NCBI GenBank assembly: GCA_037974665.1
Contig: CM075775.1
Coordinates: forward strand, 68,558,945 to 68,622,944
Direction: 5' to 3'
From: Ehretia macrophylla
Lineage: Eukaryota > Streptophyta > Magnoliopsida > Boraginales > Ehretiaceae
DNA: 64,000 bases
The notes under the pieces were generated by a model. That model was not told the DNA's origin and searched no databases. It saw only the letters and a list, made by a program, of their open reading frames with translations. The translations under genes and the position numbers were made by a program. Shown here piece by piece: positions 34,265-46,247 of this stretch; the stretch's first letter is position 1; each line of letters opens with the position of its first letter.

Positions 34265-34822
34265 CTTCTGAATATTTTTTTGCCCTGGTTAGGGTTGCCA
34301 AGATACTTTATCCACCAAATCTATATTACCGAATCCCACGGAACATTCGGCAAGACAACTTAGCTTCACATAGAGGCCAGGCCCGAAAGCCAAGGGCGTA
34401 GGGTTTGTGACCAGGTCTCCGTCGCTCCGGTGCCCATAACTTTTGATCCGTAAGGAGTTACGCAGCGCACAGCAGACCGTTACAAAGCTCTCTGAGAGCT
34501 CTACGAAGGGGGCAGCCAGCTTGCTCGCTGTACCCATTTTTGGAGCCCAAAATCAAACGTTTTCATTAGTTTCATTCCACTTTTATTCTTTTGCCCTAAT
34601 TTTTCATCACGGATCGTACGTCGTAAGCTATTAAAAGGACGACAACCTGACTCGCGGGACATCAGAGGGCCCTACAACGTGTCGATATCACGTCTTGTGA
34701 GGATGCTGCATTGTTGAAGTGGATGGGTTTTCGTTAAGGCCATTGGGCCTTTTGAATGGGCCATCTCTTTAGGCTGGCACTGTGAACCATTAACAATATA
34801 GGAATTGTGCCCTCAACATGAC

Positions 34823-34941
34823 GGATGCGATCATACCAGCACTAATGCACCAGATCCCTTCAGAACTTCGAAGTTAAGCGTGCTTGGGCGAGAGGAGTAC
34901 TAGGATGGGTGGCCCCATGGGAAGTCCTCGTGCTGCACCCC
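34823..34941 (+). rRNA. 5S rRNA gene, unit 30
   Basis: 119 nt. Changes: G3A, G30A, A37T, C46T, T73G, A90G, C95A, T111C. Its spacer shares CACATAGAGGCCGAGCCTGC with unit 31, a sign of local homogenisation. Confidence 0.93.
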
Positions 34942-35499
34942 CTTTTCAATTTTTTTTACCCTGGTTAGGGTGGCCAAGATACTTTATCCACCAAATCTCT
35001 ATTACCGAATCCCACGGAACATTGGGCAAGACAACTTCGCTTCACATAGAGGCCGAGCCTGCAAACCGAGGGCGAAGGGTTTGTGACTAGTTCTCCGTCG
35101 CTCCGGTGCCCATAACTTTTGATCCGTAAGGAGTTACGCTGCACACAGCATACCGTTGCAAAGCTCTCTGAGAGCTCTACGACGGGGGCAGCCAGCTTGC
35201 TCGTTGTGCCCGCTTTTGAAGCCCAAAATCGAACATTTTTCATCAATTTCAGGCCACTTTTCTTCTTTTGCTCTTTTTTTTTGTCCTGGGTCGTACACGT
35301 GAGCTATTAAAAGGACGACAACCTGACTCGCGAGACATCAGAGGGCCCTACAACATGTTGATATCACGTCTTACGAGGATGCTGCGTTGTTGAAGCAGAT
35401 GGGTTGTCGTTAAGCCCATTGGGCCTTTTGAATAGGCCATATCTCTAGACTGGCACTGTGAACCGTTAACACATATAGGAATTGTGCCCTCTACATGAC

Positions 35500-35618
35500 G
35501 GGTGCGATCATACCAGCACTAATGCACCGGATCCCATCAGAACTTCGAAGTTAAGCGTGCTTGGGCGAGAGTAGTACTAGGATGGGTGACCCCATGGGAA
35601 GTCCTCGTGCTGCACCCC
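35500..35618 (+). rRNA. 5S rRNA gene, unit 31
   Basis: 119 nt with three changes: C46T, C95A, T111C. Confidence 0.95.
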
Positions 35619-36165
35619 TTTTTCAATTTTTTTTGCCCTGGTTAGGGTTGCCAAGATACTTTATCCACCAAATCTCTATTACCGAATCCCACGGAACATT
35701 GGGCAAGACAACTTCGCTTCACATAGAGGCCGAGCCTGCAAACCGAGGGCGAAGGGTTTGTGACCAGTTCTCCGTCGCTCCGGTGCCCATAACTTTTGAT
35801 CCATAAGGAGTTACACGGCGCACAGCAAACCGTTGCAAAGCTCTCTGAGAGCTCTACGAAGGGGGCAGCCAGCTTGCACGTTGTACCCGTTTTTGGAGCC
35901 AAAAATCGAACGTTTTCATCAGTTTCATTCCACTTTTCTTCTTTTACTCTATTTTTCTGTCTCGGATCGTACGTCGTGAGCTGGTAAAAGGACGACAACC
36001 TGACTCGCGGGACATTAGAGGTCCCTACAATGTGTCGATATCACGTCTTGCGAGGATGCAGCGGATGGGTTGTCGTTAAGCCCATTGGGCCTTTTGAATG
36101 GGCCATCTCTCTTGGCTGGCACTGTGAACCGTTAACACAAATAGGAATTATGCCCTCAACATGAC

Positions 36166-36284
36166 GGGTGCGATCATACCAGCACTAATGCAACGGATCC
36201 CATCAGAACTCCGAAGTTAAGCGTGCTTGGGCGAGAGTAGTACTAGGATAGGTGACCCCCTATGAAGTCCTCGTGTTGCAGCCC
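36166..36284 (+). rRNA. 5S rRNA gene, unit 32
   Basis: 119 nt. Changes: C28A, G85A, G97A, G98T, C116G. The following unit is short (662 bp). Confidence 0.93.
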
Positions 36285-36827
36285 ATTTTCAATTTTTTTT
36301 GCCCAGGTTAGGGTTGCCAAGATACTTTATCCACCAAATCTCTATTACAGAATCCCACGAAAAATTGGGCAAGACAACTTCGATTCACGTAGAGGCCAGG
36401 CGTAGGGTTTGTGACCAGGTCTCCGTCGCTCCAGTGCCCATAACTTTCGATCCGTAAGGAGTTACGCGGTGCACAGCATACCGTTGCAAAGCTCTCTGAC
36501 AGCTCTACGACATGGGCAGCCAGGTTGCTCGCTATGCCCATTTTTGGAGCCCAAAATTGAACGTTTTCATCAGTTTCAGTCCACTTTTCTTCTTTTGCTT
36601 TGTTTTTCCATCCCGGATCGTACGTCGTGAGCTGTTAAAAGGACGACAACCTGGCTTGCGGGACATTAGAGGGCCCTACAATGTGTCGATATCACGTCCT
36701 GTAAGGATGCTGTGTTGTTGAAGCGGATGGGTTGTCGTTAAGCCCATTGGACCTTTTGAATGGGCCATCTCTCTAGGGTGGGACTGTGAACAGTTAACAC
36801 ATATAGGAATTGTGTCCTCAACAGGAC

Positions 36828-36946
36828 GGGTGCAATCATACCAGCACTAATGCAACGGATCCCATCAGAACTCTGAAGTTAAGCGTGCTTGGGCGAGAGT
36901 AGTACTAGGATGGGTGACCCACTGGGAAGTCCTCGTGTTGCACCTC
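36828..36946 (+). rRNA. 5S rRNA gene, unit 33
   Basis: 119 nt. Changes: G7A, C28A, C47T, C94A, C118T. Confidence 0.93.
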
Positions 36947-37499
36947 CTTTTCAATTTTTTTTGCCCCGTTAGGGTTGCCAAGATACTTTATCCACCAAAT
37001 CTCTATTACCGAATCCCACGGAACATTGGGCAAGACAACTTCACTTCACGTAGAGGCCGGGCCCGCAATCGAGGGCGTAGGGTTTGTGACAGGTCTTCGT
37101 CGCTCCGGTGCCCATAACTTTTGATCCGTAAGGAGTTACGCCGCGCACAGCATACCGTTGCAAAGCTCTCTGAGAGCTCTACGACAGGGGCAGGCAGCTT
37201 GCTCGCTATGCTCTTTTTGGAGCCCAAAATCATGCGTTTTCATCAGTTTCATGCCATTTTTATTCTTTTGCTCATTATTTTGTCCCGGATCGTACGTCGT
37301 GAGCTGTTAAAAGGATGACAACCTGACTCGCGGGACATCAGAGGGCCCTACAATGTGTCGATATCACATCTTGCGAGGATGTTGCGTTGTTGAAGCGGAT
37401 GGGTTGTCGTTAAGCCCATTGGGCCTTTTGAATAGGCCATCTCTCTAGGCTGGGACTGTGAACCGTTAACACATATAAGAATTGTGCCCTCAACATGAC

Positions 37500-37618
37500 G
37501 GGTGCGATCATACCAGCACTAATGCACTGGATCCCATCAGAACTCCGAAGTTAAGCGTGCTTAGGCGAGAGTAGTACTAGGATGGGTGACCCCGTGGGAA
37601 GTCCTCATGTTGCACCCT
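37500..37618 (+). rRNA. 5S rRNA gene, unit 34
   Basis: 119 nt. Changes: C29T, G64A (A box), C95G, G108A, C119T. Confidence 0.93.
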
Positions 37619-38175
37619 CTTTTCAATTTTTTTTGCCCTAGTTAGGTTTGCCAAGATACTTGATCCACCAAATCTCTATTACTGAATCCCGCGGAACATT
37701 GGGCAAGACAACTTCGCTTCACGTAGAGGCCGGGCCCGCAAACCGAGGGCGTAGGTTTTGTGACCAGGTCTCCGTCACTCCGGTGCCCATAACGTTTGAT
37801 CCGTCAGGAGTTACGTGGTGAACAGCATACAGTTGCAAAGCTCTCTGAGAGCTCTACGACAAGGGCAGCAAGTTTGCTCGCTATGCCCGTTTTTGTAGCC
37901 CAAAATTGAACGTTTTCATCAGTTTCAAGCCACTTTTCTATTTTGCCCAATTTTTTCGTCCTAGATCGTACGTCGTGAGTTGTTAAAACAACGACAACCT
38001 GACTCGCTGTACATCAGAGGGCCCTACAACGTGTCGATATCACATCTTGCGAGGATGCTGCGTTGTTGAAGCGGATGGGTTGTCGTTAAGCCCATTGGGC
38101 TTTTTGAATGGGCCATCTCTCTAGGCTGGCTCTGTGAACCGTTAACACATATAGAAATTGTGCCCTCAACATGAC

Positions 38176-38294
38176 GGGTGTGATCATACCAGTACTAATA
38201 CACCGGATCCCATCAGAACTCCGAAGTTAAGCGTGCTTGGGCGAGAGTATTACTAGGATGGGTGACCCCCTGGGAAGTCCTCGTATTGCACCCC
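38176..38294 (+). rRNA. 5S rRNA gene, unit 35
   Basis: 119 nt. Changes: C6T, C18T, G25A, G75T, G110A. The spacer after it has lost ~25 bp around 38354, making a 653-bp unit. Confidence 0.93.
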
Positions 38295-38828
38295 CTTTTC
38301 AATTTTTTTTGCCCTGGTTAGGGTTTCCAAGATACTTTATCCACCAAATCTCTGACAAGACAACTTCGCTTCACATTGAAGCCGGGCCTGCAAACCGAGG
38401 GCGTAGGGTTTGTGACCACGTCTCCGTCGCTCCGGTGCCCATAACTTTTGATCCGTAAGAAGTTACGCTGAGCACAGCATACCGTTGCAAAGCTCTTTGA
38501 GAGCTCTACGACGGGGGCAGCCAGCTTGCTCGTTGCGCCAGTTTTTGGAGCCCAAAATCGAATGTTTTCATTAGTTTGAGGCCACTATTGTTCTTTTGCT
38601 CTATTTTTCTGTCCTGGATCGTACGTCGTGTGTTGTTAAAAGGATGACAACCTGACTCGCGGGACATTAGAGGGCCCTATAATGTGTCGATATCACGTCT
38701 TGCGAGGATGCTTCATTGTTGAAGCGGATGGGTTGTCGTTAAGCCCTTTGGGCCTTTTGAATGAGCCATCTCTCTAGGCTGGGACTGTGAACCGTTAACA
38801 CATATAGGAATTGTGCCCTCAACAGGAC

Positions 38829-38947
38829 GGGTGCGATCATACCAGCACTAACGCACCAGATCCCAACATAACTCCGAAGTTAAGCGTGCTTGGGTGAGAG
38901 TAGTACTAGGATGGGTGACCCCTTGGGAAGTCCTCGTGTTGTACCCC
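38829..38947 (+). rRNA. 5S rRNA gene, unit 36
   Basis: 119 nt. Changes: T24C, G30A, T38A, G41T, C67T, C95T, C114T. Confidence 0.92.
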
Positions 38948-39477
38948 CTTTTCAATTTTTTTTGCCGTAGTTAGGGTTTCCAAGATACTTTATCCATCAA
39001 ATCTCTATTACTGAATCCAACGGAACATTAGGCAAGACAACTTCACTTCACGTAGAGGCTGGGCCCGCAAATCGAGGGCGTAGGGTTTATGACCAGGTCT
39101 CCGTCGCTCTGGTGCCCATAACTTTTGATCTGTAAGGAGTTACGCGGCGCACAGCATACCGTTTGAAAGCTCTCTGAGAGCTCTACGACGGGGGCAGCAA
39201 GCTTGCTCGCTTTGCCCATTTTTGGAGCCCAAAATTGAACATTTTCATCAGTTTCAGGCCACTTTTCTTATTTTGCCCTGTTTTTCGATCCCAGATCGTA
39301 CGTCGTGAGCTGTTAAAAGTACAACAACCTGACTCGCGGTACATCAGAGGGCCCTACAACGTGTCTATATCACGTCTTGCGAGGATGCTTCGTTGTTGAA
39401 GCGGATGGGTTGTCGTTAAGCCCATTTGGCCTTTTGAATGGGCCATCGCTCTAGGCTGTGACTGTGAACCGTTAACA

Positions 39478-39505
39478 CATATAGGAATTGTGCACTCAAC
39501 ATGAC
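39478..39505 (+). promoter_or_regulatory. 5S upstream promoter of unit 37 (representative)
   Basis: CATATAGG at -28 to -21 is the TATA-like element, GC sits at -14/-13, and C is at -1. Plant 5S genes are known to use a TATA-like element near -28, GC near -12 and C at -1 for RNA polymerase III initiation. Most units have the same layout. Exceptions are units 6, 14, 17 and 22 (T at -1) and units 13, 19, 26 and 30 (shortened -28 region). Confidence 0.8.
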
Positions 39506-39624
39506 GGGTGCGATCATACCAGCACTAATGCACCGGATCCCATCAGAACTCCGAAGTTAAGCGTGCTTGGGCGAGAGTAGTACTAGGATGGGTGACCCCC
39601 TATGAAGTCCTCGTGTTGCACCCC
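39506..39624 (+). rRNA. 5S rRNA gene, unit 37 (closest to consensus)
   Basis: 119 nt with only two changes, G97A and G98T, both in the C box. 5S rRNA is a large-subunit ribosomal RNA made by RNA polymerase III with TFIIIA, which contacts the internal A box, intermediate element and C box. The ends GGGTGCG and GCACCC pair to form the terminal stem. Upstream TATA-like/GC/C elements and a downstream T-run are intact, so this is the best candidate for an active copy if the C-box pair of changes is tolerated. Confidence 0.96.
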
Positions 39625-39625
39625 C

Positions 39626-39640
39626 TTTTCAATTTTTTTT
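39626..39640 (+). terminator. RNA polymerase III T-run terminator of unit 37 (representative)
   Basis: TTTT one base after the gene, then CAA and a second run of eight T. Four or more T is the usual Pol III stop. The TTTT-CAA-T(8) arrangement follows most genes of the array; some have the first run weakened (unit 12 TTCCC, unit 18 TTCTC). Confidence 0.85.
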
Positions 39641-40182
39641 GCCCTGATTGGGGTTGCCAAGATACTTTATCCACCAAATCTCGATTACCGAGTCCTACGG
39701 AACATTGGGAAAGACAACTTCGCTTTACATAGAGGCCAGGCCCGCAAACCGAGGGCGTTTGGTTTGTGACCAGGTGTCCGTCGTTCCGGTGCCCATATCT
39801 TTTGATCCGTATGGAGTAACGCGGCGCACAGCATACCGTTGCAAAGCTCTTTGAGAGCTCTACGACGTGGGCTGCCAGCTTGCTCACTGTGGCAGGTTTG
39901 GGAGACCAAAATCGAACGTTTTCATTAGTTTCAGTCCACCTTTCTTCTTTAGCTCTGTTTTTCCATCACGAATCGTACGTCGTGAGCTGTTAAAAGGACG
40001 ACAACCTGACTTGCGGGATATCAGAGGGCCCTACAACATGTCGATATCACGTCTTCGGAGGATGTTGCGTTGTTGAAGCAGATGGGTTGTCGTTAAGCCC
40101 ATTGGGCCTTTTGAATGGGCCATCTCTCTAGGCTGGGACTGTGAACCGTTAACACATATAGGAATTGTGCCCTCAACATGAC

Positions 40183-40301
40183 GGGTGCGATCATACCAGC
40201 ACTAATACACCGGATCCCATCAGAACTCCGAAGTTAAGCGTGCTTAGGCAAGAGTAGTACTAGGATGGGTGACCCACTGGGAAGTCCTCGTGTTGCACCC
40301 C
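40183..40301 (+). rRNA. 5S rRNA gene, unit 38
   Basis: 119 nt. Changes: G25A, G64A, G68A, C94A. The spacer after it lacks ~15 bp near 40429. Confidence 0.93.
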
Positions 40302-40844
40302 ATTTTCAAATTTTTTTGCCCTAGTTAGGGTTGCCAAGATACTTTATCCACCAAATCTCCATTACCGAATTCCACGGAACATTGGGCAAGACAACTTCGC
40401 TTCACGTAGAGGCCGGGCTCGCAAACTAAGACTTGGTCTCCGTCGCTCCGGTGCCCCTAACTTTTGATCCGTAAGGAGTTACGCAGCGCATAGCATACCG
40501 TTGTAAAGCTCTCTGAGAGCTCTACGACAGGGGCAACAAGCTTGCTCACCGTTCCCCTTTTTGGAGCCCAAAATCAAACGTTTTCATCAGATTCAGGCCA
40601 TTTTTCTTCTTTCGCTCTATTTTTCCGTCCCGGATCGTACGTCGTGAGCTATTAAAAGGACGACAACCTGACTCGCTGGACATCAGAGGGCACTACAACT
40701 TGTCGATATCACATCTTTTGAGGACGCTGCTTTGTTGAAGCGGATGGGTTGTCGTTAAGCCCATTGGGCCTTTTGAATGGGCCATCTCTCTAGGCTGGGA
40801 CTGTGAAACGTTAACACTTATAGGAATTGTGCCCCCAATATGAC

Positions 40845-40963
40845 GGATGTGATCATACCAGCACTAATGCACCAGATCCCATCAGAACTCCGAAGTTAAG
40901 CGTCCTTGGGCGAGAGTAGTACTAAGATGGGTGACCCCCTGGGAAGTCCTCGTGTTGCACACC
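40845..40963 (+). rRNA. 5S rRNA gene, unit 39
   Basis: 119 nt. Changes: G3A, C6T, G30A, G60C, G81A, C117A. Confidence 0.93.
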
Positions 40964-41520
40964 CTTTTCAATTTTTTTTGCCCTAGTTAGGTTTGCCAAG
41001 ATACTTTATCCACCAAATCTCTATTACCGAATCCCACGGAACAATGGGCAAGACAACTTCGCTTAACATTGTGGCCGGGCCCACAAACCTAGGGCGTAGG
41101 GTTTGTGGCCAGGTCTACGTCACTCCGGTGTCCATAACATTTGATCCGTAAAGAGTTACACGACGCACAACATACCGTTGTAAAGCTCTCTGAGAGCTCT
41201 ACGACGGGGGCAGCCTGCTTGCTCGGTGTGCCCCTTTTTGGAGCCCAAAATCGAACATTTTCATCAGTTTCAGTCCACTTTTCTTCTATTACTCTGTTTT
41301 TCCATCCCAGATCGTACATCGTGAGCTGTTAAGAGGACGACAACCTGACTCGCGGGACATCAGAGGGCCCTACAACGTGTCGATATCACGTCTTGCGAGG
41401 ATGCTGCGTTGTTGAAGCAGATGGGTTGTCGTTAAGTCCATTGGGCCTTTTGATGGGCCATCTCTTTAGGCTGGGACTGTGAACCGTTAACACATATAGG
41501 AATTGTGCCCTCAACATGAC

Positions 41521-41639
41521 GGGTGCGATCATACCAGTACTAATGCACCGGATCCCATTAGAACTCAGAAGTTAAACGTGCTTGGGCGAGAGTAGTACTA
41601 GGATGGGTGACCCCCTGGGAAGTCCTCTTGTTGCACACC
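41521..41639 (+). rRNA. 5S rRNA gene, unit 40
   Basis: 119 nt. Changes: C18T, C39T, C47A, G56A, G108T, C117A. Confidence 0.93.
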
Positions 41640-42195
41640 CTTCTCAATATTTTTTGCCCTGGTTAGGGTTGTCAAGATACCTTATCCACCAAATCTCTAT
41701 TACCGAATCCCACGGAACATTGGGCAAGACAACTTCGCTTCACGTAGAGGCCGGGCCCGCAAACCGAGGGCGTAGTGTTTGTGACCAGGTCTCCGTTGCT
41801 CCGGTGCCCATAACTTTTGATCCGTAAGGAGTTACGCAGCGTACAGCATACCGTTGCAAAGTACTCTGAGAGTTCTACGACGGGGCAACCAGCTTGCTCG
41901 CTGTACCGTTTTTGGAGCCCAAAATCGAACGTTTTCATCAATTTCTGGCCACTTTTCTTCTTTTGCTCTGTTTTTCCGTCCCAGATCATACATCGTGAGC
42001 AGTTAAAAGGAAGACAACCTGACTCGCGGTACATCAGAGGGCCCTACAACGTGTCGATATTACATCTTGCGAAGATGCTGCGTTGTTGAAGCGGATGGGT
42101 TGTCGTTAAGTCCATTGGGCCTTTTGGATTGGCCATCTCTCCAGGCTGGCACTGTGAACCGTTAACACATATAGGAATTGAGCCCTCAACATGAC

Positions 42196-42314
42196 GGGTG
42201 TGATCATGCCAGCAATAATGCACCGGATCCCATCAGAACTCCGAAGTTAAGCGTGCTTGGGCGAGAATAGTACTAGGATGGGTGACCCCCTGGGAAGTCC
42301 ACGTGTTGCACCCC
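42196..42314 (+). rRNA. 5S rRNA gene, unit 41
   Basis: 119 nt. Changes: C6T, A13G, C20A, G72A, T106A. Confidence 0.93.
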
Positions 42315-42872
42315 ATTTTTAATTTTTTTTGCCCTGGTTAGGGTTGCCAAGATACTTTATCCACCAAATCTCTATTACCGAATCCCACGGAATATTGGGC
42401 AAGACAACTTCGCTTCACGTAGAGGCCGGGCCCGCAAACCTAGGGCGTAGGGTTTGTGACCAGGTCTCCGTCGCTCCGGTGCCCATAACTTTTGATTCGT
42501 AAGGAGTTTCGCGATGCATAGCATACCGTTGCCAAGCTCTGTGAGAGCTCTACGACGGGGGCAACCACTTTGCTCGCGATGCCCATTTTTGTAGCCCAAA
42601 ATCAAACATTTTCATCAGTTTCAAGCCACTTTTCTTCTTTTGCACTATTTTTTTGTTCCGGATCGCACGTCGTGAGCTGTTGAAAGGACAACAACCTGAC
42701 TCGCGGTACATGAGAGTGCCCTACAACGTGTCGATATCACGTCTTGCGAGGATGCTGCGTTGTTGAAGTGGATGGGTTCTCGTTAAGCCCATTGGGCCTT
42801 TTGAATGGGCCATCTCTCTAGGTTGGGATTGTGAACCGTTAACACATATAGGAATTGTGCCCTCAACATGTC

Positions 42873-42991
42873 AGGTGCGATCATACCAGCACTAATGCAC
42901 CAGATCCCATCAAAACTCCGAAGTTAAGCGTGTTTCGACGAGAGTAGTACTAGGATGGGTGACCCCCTGGGAAATCCTCGTGTTGAACCCC
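42873..42991 (+). rRNA. 5S rRNA gene, unit 42
   Basis: 119 nt. Changes: G1A, G30A, G41A, C61T, G64C, G66A, G102A, C114A. The A-box end and the first base are altered. Confidence 0.92.
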
Positions 42992-43549
42992 CTTTTCAAT
43001 TTTTTTGCCCCTGGTTAGGGTTGCCAAGATACTTTATCCACCAAATCTCTATTACCAAATCCCACGGAACATTGGGCAAGACAACTTCGCTTCACGTAGA
43101 GGCTAGGCCCGCAAACCGAGGGCGTAGGGTTTGTGACAAGGTCTCCATCACTCCAGTGCCCATAACTTTTGATCCGTAAGGAGTTACGCGGCGCATAGCA
43201 TACCGTTGCAAAGCTCTATATGAGCTCTATGATGGGGGTAGCCAGCTTGCTCGCTGTGCACATTTTTGGCGCCCAAAATCGAACGTTTTCATCAGTTTCA
43301 GGATATTTTTTTTCTTTTACCGTGTTTTTCTGTCGCGGATTGTACATCGTGAGCAATTAAAAGGACGACAACCTGACTCGCGGTATATGAGAGGTCCCTA
43401 CATCGTGTCGATATCACGTCTTGCGAGGATGCTACGTTGTTGAAGTGGATGGGTTTTCGTTAAGCCCATTGGGCCTTTTGAATGGGCCATCTCTCTAGGC
43501 TGGCACTGTGAACCGTTAGCACATATAGGAATTGTGCCCTCAACATGAC

Positions 43550-43668
43550 GGGTACGATCATACCAGCACTAATGCAACGGATCCCATCAGAACTCCGAAG
43601 TTAAGCGTGCTTGGGCGAGAGTAGTACTAGGATGGGTAACCCCCTGGGAAGTCCTCGTGTTGCACCCC
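43550..43668 (+). rRNA. 5S rRNA gene, unit 43
   Basis: 119 nt with three changes: G5A, C28A, G89A (C box, shared with units 44, 46 and 53). Confidence 0.95.
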
Positions 43669-44226
43669 CTTTTCAATTTTTTTTGCCCTGGTTAGGGTTG
43701 CCATGATACTTTATCCACCAAATCTCTATTACCAAATCCCACGGAACATTGGGCAAGACAACTTCGCTTCATGTAGAGGCAGGGCCCGCAAAACGAGGGC
43801 ATAGGATTTGTCACCAGGTCTCCGTCGCTCCGGTGCCCATAACTCTTGATCCGTAAAGAGTTACGCGGCGCACAGCATACCGTTGCAAAGCTCTCTCAAA
43901 GCTCTACGATGGGGGCAGCCAGCTTGCTCGCTGTGCCCATTTTTGGTGCCCAAAATCGAACGTTTTCATCAGTTTCAGGTCATTTTTCTTCTTTTACCTT
44001 GTTTTTGGGTCCCGGATCGTACGTCGTGAGCAGTTAAAAGGACGACAACCTGACTCGCGGTACATCAGTGGGCCCTACAACGGGTCGATATCACGTCTTG
44101 CGAGGATGCTGCATTGTTGAAGCGGATGGGTTGTCGTTAAGCCCATTGGGCCATTTGAATGGGCCATCTCTCTATGATAGCACTGTGAACCGTTAATACA
44201 TATAGGAATTGTGCCCTGAACATGAC

Positions 44227-44337
44227 GGGTGCGATCATACCAGCACTAATGCAATGGATCCCATTGAAGTTAAGCGTGCTTGGGCGAGAGTAGTACTAGG
44301 ATGGGTAACCCCCTGGGAAGTCCTCGTGTTGCACCCC
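44227..44337 (+). pseudogene. 5S rRNA pseudogene, unit 44 (8-nt deletion)
   Basis: 111 nt. Eight bases are missing around nt 39-47, so CCCATCAGAACTCCGAAGTT is reduced to CCCATTGAAGTT. This removes part of the helix III/loop region. Also C28A, C29T, G89A. The promoter boxes lie downstream of the gap and their spacing to the start is changed. Confidence 0.9.
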
Positions 44338-44895
44338 CTTTTCAATTTTTTTTGCTTTGGTTAGGGTTGCCAAGATACTTTATCCCCCAAATCTCTATTA
44401 CCGAATCCCATGGAACATTGGGCAAGACAACTTCGCTTCACGTAGACGTCAGGCCCGCAAAACAAGGGCGTAGGGTTTGTGACCAGGTCTCCATCGCTCC
44501 GGTGCCCATAACTTTATATCCGTAAGGAGTTACGCGGCGCACATCATACCGTTTCAAAGCTCTCTGAGAGCTCTACGATGGGGGCAGCCAGCTTGCTCGC
44601 TGTGCCCATTTTTGTAGCCCAAAATCGAACGTTTTCTTTAGTTTCAAGACAGTTTTCTTCTTTTGCCCAGTTTTTTCATCCCGTATCGCACGTCATGAGT
44701 TGTTAAAAGGACGACAACCTGACTCACGGTACATCAGAGGGCCCTAAAACGTGTCGATATCACGTCTTGTGAGGATGTTGTGTTGTTGAAGCGGATGTGT
44801 TGTCGTTAAGCCCATTGGGCCTTTTGAATGGGCCATCTCTCTAGGCCTACACTGTGAACCGTTAACACATATAGGAATTGTGCCCTCAACATGAC

Positions 44896-45014
44896 GGGTG
44901 CGATCATACCAGCACTAATGTACCAGATCCCATCAGAACTCTGAAGTTAAGCTTGCTTGGGCGAGAGTAGTACTAGGATGGGTGATCCCCTAGGAAGTCC
45001 TCGTGTTGCACCCC
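44896..45014 (+). rRNA. 5S rRNA gene, unit 45
   Basis: 119 nt. Changes: C26T, G30A, C47T, G58T (A box), C91T, G97A. Confidence 0.93.
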
Positions 45015-45571
45015 CTTTTCAATTTTTTTTGCCCTGGTTAGGGTTGCCAAGATACTTTACCCACCAAATCTCTATTATTGAATCCCACTGAACATTGGGC
45101 AAGACAACTTCGCTTCACGTAGAGGCCGAGACCATAAAACGAGGGCGTAGGGTTTGTGACCAGGTCTCCATCGCTCCAGTGCCCATAACTTTTGATCTGC
45201 AAAGAGTTACGCGGCGCACAACATACCGTTGCAAAGCTCTATGAGAGCTCTACGACTGGGGCAACCAGCTTGCTCGATGTGCCCCTTTTTGGAGACCAAA
45301 ATCGAACGTTTTCATCAGTTTCTGGCAACTTTTGTTCTTTTGCCCTATTTTTCCGTCCCGGATCGTACGTCATGAGCTGTGAAAAGGACGACAACCTGAA
45401 TCACGGTACATCAGAGGGCCCTACAACGTGTCGATATCACGTCTTGCGAGGATGCTGCATTGTTGAAGAGGATGGGTTGTCGTTAAGTCCATTGGGCCTT
45501 TTGAATAGGCCATCTCTCTAGGATGGCACTGTTAACCGTTAACACTTATAGGAATTGTGCCTCATCATGAC

Positions 45572-45690
45572 GGATGCGATTATACCAACACTAATGCACC
45601 GGATCCCATCAGAACTCCGAAGTTAAGCGTGCTTGGGTGAAAGTAGTACTAGGATCGGTAACCCCTTGGGAAGTCCTCGTGTTGCACCCC
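45572..45690 (+). rRNA. 5S rRNA gene, unit 46
   Basis: 119 nt. Changes: G3A, C10T, G17A, C67T, G70A, G85C, G89A, C95T. The C box is strongly altered. Confidence 0.92.
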
Positions 45691-46247
45691 CTTTTCAATT
45701 TTTTTTGCCCTGGTTAGGGTTGCCAAGATACTTTATCCACCAAATCTCTATTACTGAATGCCACGGAACATTGGGCAAGACAACTTACCTTCACGTAGAG
45801 GCCGAGCCCGCAAACCGAGGGCGTAGGGTTTGTGACCAGGTTTCTCTCGCTCCGGTGCCCATACCTTTTGATCCGTAAGAAGTTACGCGGCACACAGCAT
45901 ACCGTTGCAAAGCACTCTGAGAGCTCTACGACGGGTGCATCTATCTTGCTCGCTCTGCCCATTTTTTGAGCCCAAAATCGAATGTTTTCATAAGTTTTAG
46001 GACACTTTTCTTCGTTTGCCCTATTTTTTCGTCCCGGATCGTACGTCGTGAGTTGTTAAAAGGATGACAACCAGACTCGCGGTACATCAGAGGCCCTACA
46101 ATGTGTCGATATCACGTCTTGCGAGGATGCTACGTTGTTGAGGCGAATGGGTTGTCGTTAATCCCATTGGGCCTTTTGAATGGGCCATCTCTCAAGGCTG
46201 GCACTGTGAACCGTTAACACATATAGGAATTGTGCCCTCAACTTGAC

